From Parabacteroides sp. TM07-1AC (GTDB lineage: Bacteria; Bacteroidota; Bacteroidia; Bacteroidales; Tannerellaceae), in assembly GCF_003480915.1 (NCBI RefSeq), contig NZ_QUKD01000002.1:738091-802090 (forward strand): DNA of 64,000 bases, written 5' to 3'. A program made the position numbers and the translations under genes. Numbering within the stretch: the stretch's first letter is position 1; every line of letters begins with the position of its first letter. Positions 1 to 8,056 of the stretch are shown here, piece by piece. The notes beneath the pieces were generated by a model that was not told where the DNA came from, did not search any database, and saw nothing but the letters and a program-made list of their open reading frames with translations.

Positions 1-1060
1 CACACGGATATTCAGTTCCCGGACAGAATACCGTAGCATGGAAACGTGGGTCGCGATTATTATAGAAATCATTTACGAATTGTTGGTTATAAGTCTTATC
101 ACTCAAACGATTTACATCCAGTTCCAACGGTGTTCCGTCAGCTTTCGGGAAAGCCATCAACAACGGAAGGATAGCTTGGTTCTGCTCAGCCATATCTCTT
201 GTAAGAGGCAACGGACGGATATTCTTCTGATCCAGATAATGATCCGGTCCATAGAACTGGTTCACCATAATCACCTCACAATTTTGCTCGTCATACCAAA
301 TATCGGCATATTTACCTTGATACAACCCTTTACCTACACTTTGCAAGAAATCGACAGCCTCCTTATTTGCTTTATAAGCCTGCTCCCAACGAGCTTGATC
401 GTGGCTTGGATTGAACAACGGGCTGGCGTATGCCAATAGAATACGACCTTTTAAAGCCATAGCACATCCCTTATCAATACGTCCATAGTCACTATCCCCC
501 CAAGTGTCAGGCAGTAAAGAAATGGCTTCATCCAAATCCTTCACAATCTGAGCCATACATTCACTGGTGGAGTTACGAGAAACCAATAGGGAATTGATGT
601 CAGATACATCCTGCACTTCCAAAATCAAGGGAACCCCTCCCAGGGTAAAAACCTTTCCCCAATAGTCCCATGCACGCCAAAACAAAGCTTGACCACGCAT
701 TTGATTATTTTCTTCCACAGATAAGACAGCAGGGTCAACCGTCTCCAAGTTAGTCAAAAAGAAATTAATCCTATCAATAAATCGATAATCCAATTTTTGA
801 CCACTAATATCTACTGAATATTCACCACGCACATACTGGTTCATTTCCGTAGTACCATTCATACCTTCATCCGTATTATTGGCAGCAATCGGCCATCCCG
901 GCATCATGTTACCATAAATATTCGACAGGAATGCACTGATCATTTGAGGATCTTTCCATACTCCATCCGGAGTAATGGAATTTGTATTTTCGTAATCCAG
1001 GCTGCATCCATACATAAAGAAAGCACAAAGCATACCTGCTAATAATTTAATTCGTTTCAT
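1..1060 (-). CDS. RagB/SusD family outer-membrane lipoprotein (C-terminus outside window)
   Basis: This is the glycan- or nutrient-binding surface lipoprotein that caps its SusC partner. Reading from ATG at 1060, the protein begins MKRIKLLAGMLCAFFMYGC, a type II signal peptide with the lipidated cysteine at residue 19, followed by SLDYENTN. The visible 353 residues contain typical SusD features: an early 'W..YYWGKVFTLGGVPLI' segment and the 'RGQALFWRAWDYWGKVF' helix expected from the TPR-like fold. The gene lies 14 bp downstream of the SusC gene ending at 1075, so the two are surely co-transcribed. The reading frame runs off the window's left edge with no stop. The substrate cannot be told from the sequence. 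Family assignment is firm. Confidence 0.93.
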   Translation of the reverse strand, partial: MKRIKLLAGMLCAFFMYGCSLDYENTNSITPDGVWKDPQMISAFLSNIYGNMMPGWPIAANNTDEGMNGTTEMNQYVRGEYSVDISGQKLDYRFIDRINFFLTNLETVDPAVLSVEENNQMRGQALFWRAWDYWGKVFTLGGVPLILEVQDVSDINSLLVSRNSTSECMAQIVKDLDEAISLLPDTWGDSDYGRIDKGCAMALKGRILLAYASPLFNPSHDQARWEQAYKANKEAVDFLQSVGKGLYQGKYADIWYDEQNCEVIMVNQFYGPDHYLDQKNIRPLPLTRDMAEQNQAILPLLMAFPKADGTPLELDVNRLSDKTYNQQFVNDFYNNRDPRFHATVFCPGTEYPC

Positions 1061-1074
1061 TATTTACTCCAGAT

Positions 1075-4000
1075 TTAAAATTTAACATCAATACCAAAAT
1101 TGAATGACCGCATGATCGGATAGGCATTACCATTTTCCAATTCCGGATCATAATATTTAAAGCTACTCCAAACAAAGAGATTTGATCCCGTCACAAAAAG
1201 TCGAACATTATCAAACAACTTATTATAGAATTGATTTTTCGGCAAATCATAACTCAATGTAATGTATTTCAAACGCATAAAATTGGTCTTCTTCAGCCAG
1301 AACTGGCATTCGTCATCTTTGTATGTTCTCGGTTCATTTGCACTCTTTTGCTTCGGAAGCATCGCATTCGGGTTTTCGGGTGTCCAACTATTATCATACC
1401 ACTCCGACCACATACGGTTCCACTCCACATTACCAGCCAAATCACGGAATGAACGGTCTTTACCTAATTCGCCGGAGAACATCATGTCCAAACTCAAACC
1501 TTTCCAACTACCACCCAAGTTCAAACCATACTGAACAGGGAAGTTCTTGTTACGCAATACAACACGGTCCCAGCTATCTACAACGCCATCGGGTTTGCCA
1601 TCCGGACCAGAATGGTCTTTATAAACCAGCATACCTAATTCCGGCTTCATACCTTTAAATGAATAATTCGGATGTTCTGCGTTGAAAGCGTCCAACTCTT
1701 CTTGTGTACGAATGATACGGTCAAAATCATATCCGATCCAACGAGTTGTGGATGTACCAATAGGAATGTCAATCCATTGAGCATTCTCTGCATAATCTTT
1801 GTATTTGATTTCGTTCCAACCATAGGACAGTGTCAAATTACCAAAATAATTGAATTCACGACTATTCCCTCTATATCCCAACTGAAGGTCAATACCTTGT
1901 GCATTCATCTTACCGTAGTTTTCGGCAGGCATGTCACGACTAAAGGTAGTCGGCAATGTCGCTTGACGGTTATCTAAAATATCATAAGATTTACGGAACC
2001 AATAATCAGCACTCAAACTCCAATGATCCAAAAAGCTCATATCCAAACCTATATTATAATTTAAAGCCTTTTCCCAGGTTAGATTCGGATTGACCACATT
2101 ACCATAATTCAAACCAACATGTTTAGAAGGATTCTTACCGAAATAAGCACCTTTGATATCATTGTTATCATTCAGCTTTGTTGCTGTATAAGACTCCTGC
2201 CATTGCCATCCACCGACAGAATCGTCACCGGTCAGACCGACAGAACCACGTATCTTCATAAATTGAATCCACTTTTTGTTGAAGAAGTTTTCTTCCGACA
2301 ATACCCAACCTAAAGAACCAGCAGGGAAGAATCCCCAACGCTGAGAAGGAGCGAAGTTCATAGAACCATCTTCACGGAAAGAGAAACCTAACAAATATTT
2401 ATTGGCATACGAATAACTGAACTGTCCGACATAAGACATACGTCCATTCTTAGCAGAAGCATCACCACCTCCTTCAGTAAACTCACGCGAACTACCTGCC
2501 GCCCAAAACTGGTCAGTCTGATAAGTCGGAAATGTTTCTCTTAAACCGTAAACACTATCATTGAAACCTTCAGACCATTCTGTCAACAATACAGCTGCCA
2601 CATTATGGACATCGTTAAATGTATTAGCGTAATTCAAATAGAAGTTCAATTGCTGTGTGTCTCCCCATTTGGAATCCTTACGCAAATAATCTCTTCCATA
2701 TTGGCTAGATTTACGAACATTAACAATATCTTCATCACGAGTAGACATAATACGACCATTCGCACCCGAATGTTTTGTTACATACATATCATAATTGGTA
2801 TAATATCCGTTTACTGTGCTATGAGTCCAAGTCTTATTATATTGGACACTTGCACTCAAGCCTTTCAAGAAAGGCATTTTGTATGTACCCTTTACTGTAA
2901 ATGTTGGATTCAGTCGTTTATCATGACGATATCCGTCAGCACCCAATACACGGGCACCCACATTCCCTATCCAACCGTAATCCACAAATTTACCACTATC
3001 CGTAAACACCGGCTGTTCCGGTTGCCAGATACGCAACTTACCATACGTATCGTATGCCCAATCCGTACCATCACTGGCAATACGACCAATCTTGTCATTT
3101 GTCAATGAAAAACCTGTATACAATTCAAAATCATCGGTCACATCAGCCGTCACATTCATACGTATATTATATTTATCGTATGTAAGCGGAGCCAGGAACC
3201 CTTCTTGCTTCATATAAGAAGCCGCACCAAAGTAATGAATCCGGTCATTACCTCCCGAGATATTGATATTGTGTGTCTGTGTGGTCGGGTTCTGATACAC
3301 TTCATCCAACTGGTTGTATCCATACCCGTTATTAATAGACCGTATATGATCAATTTCCTCCTGAGTCCATTTATTAGTAGCTTCAGGGTTAACACGATTG
3401 TATATCTCCGCTGTTTGTACACCGTCTGTCAGATCGTAACTCTTTGTACGTGTATCGACAGAGAAACCGTATGAATAGTTGATAGTCGGTTTACCGATCT
3501 TACCTTTTTTGGTTGTTACGATAACAACACCACCAGAAGAACGTGATCCGTAAATAGCAGCCGAAGCAGCATCTTTCAATACAGAAATGTCCTCAATTTC
3601 ATTTGCACTCATCGCATTGAAAGAGGTAGCATCTCTAACGACACCATCAATAACATAAGTTACCGGCTGCGGATTGTACTTTTCCTCCTTCCAGGAAGAA
3701 ACAGTACGGATCTTCAAACTCGGGTTCGTTCCAGGAAGTCCATTTTTAGAGGAAATATTGACACCAGCCATTTTTCCTGCCAACAAATTCGCGGCTGAGG
3801 CAGTAGGAATGGTTGTGAGGTTTTCTTCCATCTTCATATTAGAGACAGCTCCTGTCAACGATGTTTTTTTCTGTGTCAAATAACCGACAACAACCACTTC
3901 ATCCAATAACTCTGTATCATTTGCCATCGTTATCTTAAGTGAATTTTTCCCTTTTACCGGAATCTCCATATTTTTAAAACCGACAAAAGAGACAAGTAAA

Positions 4001-4506
4001 GTCGCATTATCATTTACATTTAAAGAAAACTTCCCATCAATATCAGAAATTGTTCCATTATCTGTGGTTCCTTTCTCTAAAATATTAGCACCAATTACCG
4101 GTTCACCATTCGGATCAACGATCATACCGGAAATCATTTTTTTGTTTTGGTCTACAGCCGAAGCAATAGTAGATGTTACTTTCGGTTTGTAAATAGATAT
4201 CGTCTTGTTTTCAATATCATACTTAACGTCCATTCCCTTAAAAACATCGGACAAAACTTGGTTTAAAGTTTCATCAGTTACATTTACCGTAACCTTTTGT
4301 TTGATATTAATATCATTATTACGTACCAGGATTGAATAACCTGTTTGTCGTTCTATGTCATCAAGAACTTTACTAATAGGGGCATTTTTGTGATTTACTG
4401 TAATTTTCACGCTTTGTAATGCCGTATTGGCATATACAGAAGTAGATATTACGCCCATCGCCAAAAATAAACCCAATTGTTTGATTGAGAAATACTTTCT
4501 TTTCAT
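1075..4506 (-). CDS. SusC/RagA family TonB-linked outer-membrane protein with STN signalling domain (locus 1)
   Basis: This is the TonB-dependent importer of locus 1, 1143 residues. Visible in order are a signal peptide (1-26, ending SVYA), an STN/secretin-like domain (about 40-107), a carboxypeptidase-regulatory-like domain (about 125-195), a TonB-box-like DEVVVVGY (203-210), a plug domain (about 215-335, with VIDGVVRDAT and VLKDAASAAIYG) and a 22-strand-type barrel ending in KF. STN domains are known to contact a FecR-type anti-sigma factor, and a FecR gene lies immediately upstream, so this is a transducer as well as an importer. The start codon overlaps a perfect -7 box on the opposite strand. 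The SusD gene follows after 14 bp. The substrate is unknown. Confidence 0.95.
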   Translation of the reverse strand: MKRKYFSIKQLGLFLAMGVISTSVYANTALQSVKITVNHKNAPISKVLDDIERQTGYSILVRNNDINIKQKVTVNVTDETLNQVLSDVFKGMDVKYDIENKTISIYKPKVTSTIASAVDQNKKMISGMIVDPNGEPVIGANILEKGTTDNGTISDIDGKFSLNVNDNATLLVSFVGFKNMEIPVKGKNSLKITMANDTELLDEVVVVGYLTQKKTSLTGAVSNMKMEENLTTIPTASAANLLAGKMAGVNISSKNGLPGTNPSLKIRTVSSWKEEKYNPQPVTYVIDGVVRDATSFNAMSANEIEDISVLKDAASAAIYGSRSSGGVVIVTTKKGKIGKPTINYSYGFSVDTRTKSYDLTDGVQTAEIYNRVNPEATNKWTQEEIDHIRSINNGYGYNQLDEVYQNPTTQTHNINISGGNDRIHYFGAASYMKQEGFLAPLTYDKYNIRMNVTADVTDDFELYTGFSLTNDKIGRIASDGTDWAYDTYGKLRIWQPEQPVFTDSGKFVDYGWIGNVGARVLGADGYRHDKRLNPTFTVKGTYKMPFLKGLSASVQYNKTWTHSTVNGYYTNYDMYVTKHSGANGRIMSTRDEDIVNVRKSSQYGRDYLRKDSKWGDTQQLNFYLNYANTFNDVHNVAAVLLTEWSEGFNDSVYGLRETFPTYQTDQFWAAGSSREFTEGGGDASAKNGRMSYVGQFSYSYANKYLLGFSFREDGSMNFAPSQRWGFFPAGSLGWVLSEENFFNKKWIQFMKIRGSVGLTGDDSVGGWQWQESYTATKLNDNNDIKGAYFGKNPSKHVGLNYGNVVNPNLTWEKALNYNIGLDMSFLDHWSLSADYWFRKSYDILDNRQATLPTTFSRDMPAENYGKMNAQGIDLQLGYRGNSREFNYFGNLTLSYGWNEIKYKDYAENAQWIDIPIGTSTTRWIGYDFDRIIRTQEELDAFNAEHPNYSFKGMKPELGMLVYKDHSGPDGKPDGVVDSWDRVVLRNKNFPVQYGLNLGGSWKGLSLDMMFSGELGKDRSFRDLAGNVEWNRMWSEWYDNSWTPENPNAMLPKQKSANEPRTYKDDECQFWLKKTNFMRLKYITLSYDLPKNQFYNKLFDNVRLFVTGSNLFVWSSFKYYDPELENGNAYPIMRSFNFGIDVKF

Positions 4507-4602
4507 ACTTTTGTAACGATTTCGTTAGTTAACAACTAATTAATTCAAAAAAATCATCTAATGAATCGGAGAGAAGTGCCAACTATCTCCGATTCTTTTT
4601 TT
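4480..4602 (+). ncRNA. predicted short antisense RNA over the susC leader (DonS-like), with promoter and terminator
   Basis: On the plus strand a -33 TTTG (4480-4483) and a perfect -7 TACTTTTG (4506-4513) are separated by 22 bp. A hairpin follows, GAATCGGAGA (4563-4572) pairing with TCTCCGATTC (4586-4595), then seven T (4596-4602). Transcription would start near 4520, giving about 80 nt antisense to the susC start-codon region and leader. Cis-encoded RNAs in this position, between anti-sigma gene and susC, are known in Bacteroides (DonS of B. fragilis). The same arrangement occurs at 28757-28843. This is a prediction from promoter and terminator pattern only. Confidence 0.65.
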
Positions 4603-4660
4603 AACTGGTGTTTTCCATAAATTCTCTTTTAAAGTTAAACATCCTATTTTAATCGCAGTT

Positions 4661-5656
4661 TTATCTATCCTTTAACATTATTACGCTTCCACTCTGTTCG
4701 AAACGATATTTCTTATCCACGTCAATAAAATTAAACACTTCCTGAAGTGACATTGTCAGATTAATACTTCCTGTAAAGTATTCATTTGTAACCTTTTTAC
4801 TCTCTACATGGATCTTTATATTATATTTCCGCTCTATATCTTTCAATATATCAAGGAAAGAAGCATTCACAAAACTCAACCGCCCCGTCGTCCATAAAGA
4901 TGATTTATGCGACTCAGTCGTTTCGCTGTACAAGGCACCCGTTTCACGATTATATATCGCTTTTTCATCCGGTTTCAAACGGACTTGTTTATTATTAGCC
5001 AATACATCTACCCCACCATTGATCAGTGCCACTTCTGTCTCCGAGTCTTCCGGATACGAACGAAGATTAAATGTCGTTCCGGTCACTTTCACCTGCATAC
5101 CACCTGCATAGACTTGAAAAACTTTTTCGACATTTTTCGCCACTTCAAAATAGCCCTCACCTACCAAATAGACATTTCGCTCTTTCTTCCCGTATGATAA
5201 CGGATACTTCAAGACAGAGCCGGAATTAAGGACTACCGTTGAACCGTCAGGAAGAACCACTTTGGTTTGCGAACCCAGAGGAACCGTCATTTCATTATAT
5301 AGCTGTTCGCCTGATTCATCCAATTCATTGTATGTAAAAATAGAACCGATGGAAACAGAAACCATCAATAGAAGGACTGCAGCAACGTTTCGTACATAGA
5401 TAAACCACCGGCGCCGTAAAGTAGCTCCGGACGTTATATGCAACCTTTCTTTCAAATGGGTATATTGGGTTTCTTTCTGAGATTCAAAGGCTGGAACATG
5501 AAGAAGCGCGTACAACTTTACCATTTCGTTGTACCGCTCTCTGTATAAATCAGACTCCTCTACCAAAGCGAACAAAGATACTTTCTCCTTGTCCGTTATG
5601 GAACCTGAAATATAGTTACTCATTAGTTCCTCAAATAATATATCTTTATCTTGCAT
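4661..5656 (-). CDS. FecR family anti-sigma factor (locus 1)
   Basis: This is an inner-membrane regulator that holds the ECF sigma factor until the STN domain of the SusC receptor signals substrate. It has 331 residues: a cytosolic N-terminal sigma-binding part (1-80), one transmembrane helix (about 84-107, VAAVLLLMVSVSIGSIF), a periplasmic FecR domain (about 120-215, with VVLPDGSTVVLNSGS and GEGYFEVAK) and a C-terminal DUF4974 domain (about 253-325). It lies between the sigma gene, from which it is separated by 82 bp containing a hairpin, and susC, separated by 154 bp containing the antisense RNA terminator. The assignment is firm; which sigma factor it controls is inferred from adjacency. 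Confidence 0.95.
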   Translation of the reverse strand: MQDKDILFEELMSNYISGSITDKEKVSLFALVEESDLYRERYNEMVKLYALLHVPAFESQKETQYTHLKERLHITSGATLRRRWFIYVRNVAAVLLLMVSVSIGSIFTYNELDESGEQLYNEMTVPLGSQTKVVLPDGSTVVLNSGSVLKYPLSYGKKERNVYLVGEGYFEVAKNVEKVFQVYAGGMQVKVTGTTFNLRSYPEDSETEVALINGGVDVLANNKQVRLKPDEKAIYNRETGALYSETTESHKSSLWTTGRLSFVNASFLDILKDIERKYNIKIHVESKKVTNEYFTGSINLTMSLQEVFNFIDVDKKYRFEQSGSVIMLKDR

Positions 5657-5667
5657 ATACTGCTAAA

Positions 5668-5709
5668 TTTTCCGGTTGTTTAGAATTAATACACATCTCA
5701 ACCGGAAAA
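5668..5709 (-). other. intercistronic hairpin between sigma and fecR genes
   Basis: TTTTCCGGTTG (5668-5678) and CAACCGGAAAA (5699-5709) form an 11-bp perfect stem with a 20-nt loop in the gap between the sigma stop codon and the fecR start. No clear T-run follows on either strand, so it is more likely an mRNA-processing or stability element, or a partial terminator that lowers fecR expression relative to the sigma factor. Its function is inferred only. Confidence 0.5.
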
Positions 5710-5738
5710 CATTTAGATAAAATCAAACTTTTTTGAAT

Positions 5739-6317
5739 TTAATATAAGAAAAGAAATAGAAGATGTTTTAATGCCGGTTTTAAACGATCTGTCGCGTTCT
5801 TTAACTGAACACGTACCGTACTGACAGTCAAACCCATATCATGGGCTATAACATCAACCTCCTTGCCGGCATAAAAATACTCCTCAAAGACTTGCCGGCA
5901 TTTCAAAGGTAATCGATTTACTGCCGAACGTATCTCTTCTTCCGTCTGGCGCATTTCTACATATTGCAGCGGAACCGGTGTCGATTGGATATAATTTTCC
6001 TGAAAAGCTAACATTTGGTCTTTGTGCTCATCCAAAACATTTTGCTGAGCTCTTTGCATGCGTATGTAATTGAGACACCCATTTTGGACAGAACGGACCA
6101 GATAATAATGTATAGGATACGATAAGGTTTCTCTCTTATTCCATATATTGACAAAAACATCATCTACAATTTCAGCGCTACAGCTTTTGTCTAACAGATA
6201 GCATAAAGCAACAGCATTCAAATAGCTATAATAAGCACTATACAACCCGGAAAAAGCTTTTTCCGAGCCGTTTCTGATCTGCTCTATTACCTCCTTATTT
6301 ATATGGTTTATATTCAT
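5739..6317 (-). CDS. RNA polymerase ECF-type sigma-70 factor (locus 1)
   Basis: This 192-residue sigma factor is expected to direct transcription of the downstream susC/susD genes when released by FecR. Region 2 spans about residues 10-95 (SEKAFSGLYSAYYSYLNAVAL, then EIVDDVFVNIWNKRE), and region 4 spans about 128-185 with a helix-turn-helix (DVIAHDMGLTVSTVRVQLKN). It is the first gene of the sigma-fecR-susC-susD series. No perfect -7 box was found directly upstream; instead a 19-bp inverted-repeat pair lies 33 bp ahead of the start codon, suggesting that its promoter sits on an invertible segment. The family call is firm. Confidence 0.94.
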   Translation of the reverse strand: MNINHINKEVIEQIRNGSEKAFSGLYSAYYSYLNAVALCYLLDKSCSAEIVDDVFVNIWNKRETLSYPIHYYLVRSVQNGCLNYIRMQRAQQNVLDEHKDQMLAFQENYIQSTPVPLQYVEMRQTEEEIRSAVNRLPLKCRQVFEEYFYAGKEVDVIAHDMGLTVSTVRVQLKNATDRLKPALKHLLFLFLY

Positions 6318-6349
6318 AAAACGTTCATGCTGCTTTTTCCAATAAATAT

Positions 6350-6507
6350 TAGTTCATGAAGAACTATGTCCGCTTCTGTTTTGTACACAAATAAGAATCA
6401 GCACCTTCATCTTTTTATAAAAAATCTCACATTATCTTCCTCATTGCATCATCCTTTGATTTCGATAAGAATAGTACGCTAACTATTCCATAGTTCTTCA
6501 TGAACTA
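6350..6507. promoter_or_regulatory. predicted invertible promoter segment upstream of the ECF sigma gene
   Basis: TAGTTCATGAAGAACTATG (6350-6368) is repeated perfectly in inverted orientation at 6489-6507, with 120 bp between. Read on the appropriate strand each arm contains AGTTCTTCATGAACT, which fits AGTYYYN4GDACT, the recombination motif reported for the Bacteroides fragilis tyrosine invertase Tsr0667 that flips SusC/SusD promoters. Inside, a leftward TATTTGTG (6386-6393; 5 of 6 -7 positions) points to the sigma gene, while a rightward TTTG (6455-6458) with 21 bp to a weak TAACTATT (6480-6487) points away. The current orientation therefore cannot be decided. No invertase gene is in the window. 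Confidence 0.75.
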
Positions 6508-6589
6508 GTTCTTTTTGGGGATTAAATCTCCGCTTTATGCAGCAAATATAATATTTATTCACTCCTTTTGAACAGAATTCACCAAATAA

Positions 6590-6640
6590 AAACAAAAGGG
6601 AAGCTTTCTCACGAAAACCTCCCTTCTTTTTGGTGTGTCT
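6590..6640 (-). terminator. Rho-independent terminator of the efflux operon
   Basis: Read leftward, AAGGGAGG pairs with CTTCCCTT (7 of 8) around a 14-nt loop and is followed by TTTTGTTTTT. It lies 45-95 bp past the stop codon of the tolC-like gene, the last gene of the export operon, and separates it from the invertible segment. Confidence 0.7.
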
Positions 6641-6685
6641 ATCAATTATGTTGTAAAAAGGATCTGTATCCTTGTGTAAATAATA

Positions 6686-8038
6686 TTACAAAGTAATCGG
6701 TGTTCCATGATAGAAATCCAAAATCTTGGCACGGAAAATAAAGTTATATTTCGCCTGTGTCTGTTCAGCCAGGCTCTGCGCATACTTGGTCTTTGCCTCG
6801 CTGTACTCAAAAACAGTACTTTTTCCGGCTCCATAACGATCCTCTGCATAAGAGAAAGCTATTTTGCTGGCATCGACCGACTTGTCGGACGATACATATT
6901 TTTCCTGTGCAGCCGTGGCATTGTAATAAGCCTGCTGGATTTCCTTATAAAGTGTCTTTTTCGTGTTCTCCATCAGCAACTCGCGATTGTGGATAGCGAT
7001 ACGGGCAGAACGAACACTGTTACGCACCTGGAAACGATTGAAGATCGGAATGCTCAAACTGAAACCGATCGATTTCTGTCCGTTATTCTTCAACTGGTCA
7101 CTAAACGGAGCATTATTATAATCTCCATCACCGAAGTTATGATAGTAACCGTTGCTGTAACCTGCACTGAAATTCAGTTTGGGATAATAACCGGCCTGAG
7201 CCACCTTCAGCATTTTCTTCTGGCTTTCGAGCAGGTATTCCTGTTCCTTGACCTGCGGTTTAACACCGACTGCATAGTCGTACACCTGATCCGGCGGGAT
7301 AATGCTGCTCATATATTGTTCAACCGCATCACCTGTTTCAGGCTCAAGCACGTCGAAATTTTCACCATCACGTTCCAGTTCGAGCGCTTGAGTCAAATCG
7401 AGCAATGCCAGCTTTACGTTGTTTCTCGATTCGGTCAGTGTAACCTCGTCTTTTGCCAGCTGCGCTTTCATATCATACAATTGTGACTCCGGGACTTTTC
7501 CCGCATTATAAAGCGCCTCCGTCTTTGTTACCTGCTCCGAACTGAGTGCCACCTGCAATTCGGCAATTTTCAACATTTCTTTATTATAAAGAACTTGCAA
7601 ATAATAGGAAGCCACATTTATAGAAAGGTCTTCCTTCGCTTTATTCAGTGTCTCGATAGATGCTTTCAAGTCCAGCTTGCGCGCTGCAATATCGTTAGGG
7701 ATCTTGAAACCATCGAATATAGGCATACTCAACTGAATAGAAGCAGAGGTATTTGCCGAGTTACGGTCTACGATCAAACCGTCCTTCGATTCCGAACGAC
7801 CGAAACCAAAGTTTTCATTGATACTGGCATTCAGGTTGGGCAACCAGCTATATTTGCTGGTATGCAAGGTCACCTCCTGATTCTGCCGCTCCAGTTCTTT
7901 CTGCTTCAGATCTATATTATTTTCAATAGCGTAACGGATACATTCCTCCAGCGACCATTGTTTTGGCGCCTCCTGTGCTCCCGCCGGGAGACAGAAAAGG
8001 AAAGAAGCCAACGCTATAGATGATATTACTTGTTTCAT
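6686..8038 (-). CDS. TolC family outer-membrane efflux protein
   Basis: This outer-membrane exit duct of a tripartite exporter has 450 residues, with a signal peptide (1-21, ending CLPAGA) and two OEP repeats (about 25-210 and 240-440). Helix-rich segments typical of TolC are visible, such as ALDLTQALELE and EDRYGAGKSTVFEYSEAKTKYAQSLAEQ. It is the last gene of the operon ATPase-permease-permease-adaptor-TolC, 18 bp after the adaptor gene, and is followed by a terminator. Family membership is firm; the exported substrate is not indicated. Confidence 0.94.
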   Translation of the reverse strand: MKQVISSIALASFLFCLPAGAQEAPKQWSLEECIRYAIENNIDLKQKELERQNQEVTLHTSKYSWLPNLNASINENFGFGRSESKDGLIVDRNSANTSASIQLSMPIFDGFKIPNDIAARKLDLKASIETLNKAKEDLSINVASYYLQVLYNKEMLKIAELQVALSSEQVTKTEALYNAGKVPESQLYDMKAQLAKDEVTLTESRNNVKLALLDLTQALELERDGENFDVLEPETGDAVEQYMSSIIPPDQVYDYAVGVKPQVKEQEYLLESQKKMLKVAQAGYYPKLNFSAGYSNGYYHNFGDGDYNNAPFSDQLKNNGQKSIGFSLSIPIFNRFQVRNSVRSARIAIHNRELLMENTKKTLYKEIQQAYYNATAAQEKYVSSDKSVDASKIAFSYAEDRYGAGKSTVFEYSEAKTKYAQSLAEQTQAKYNFIFRAKILDFYHGTPITL

Positions 8039-8056
8039 AGCTTATTCGTTTAAATT

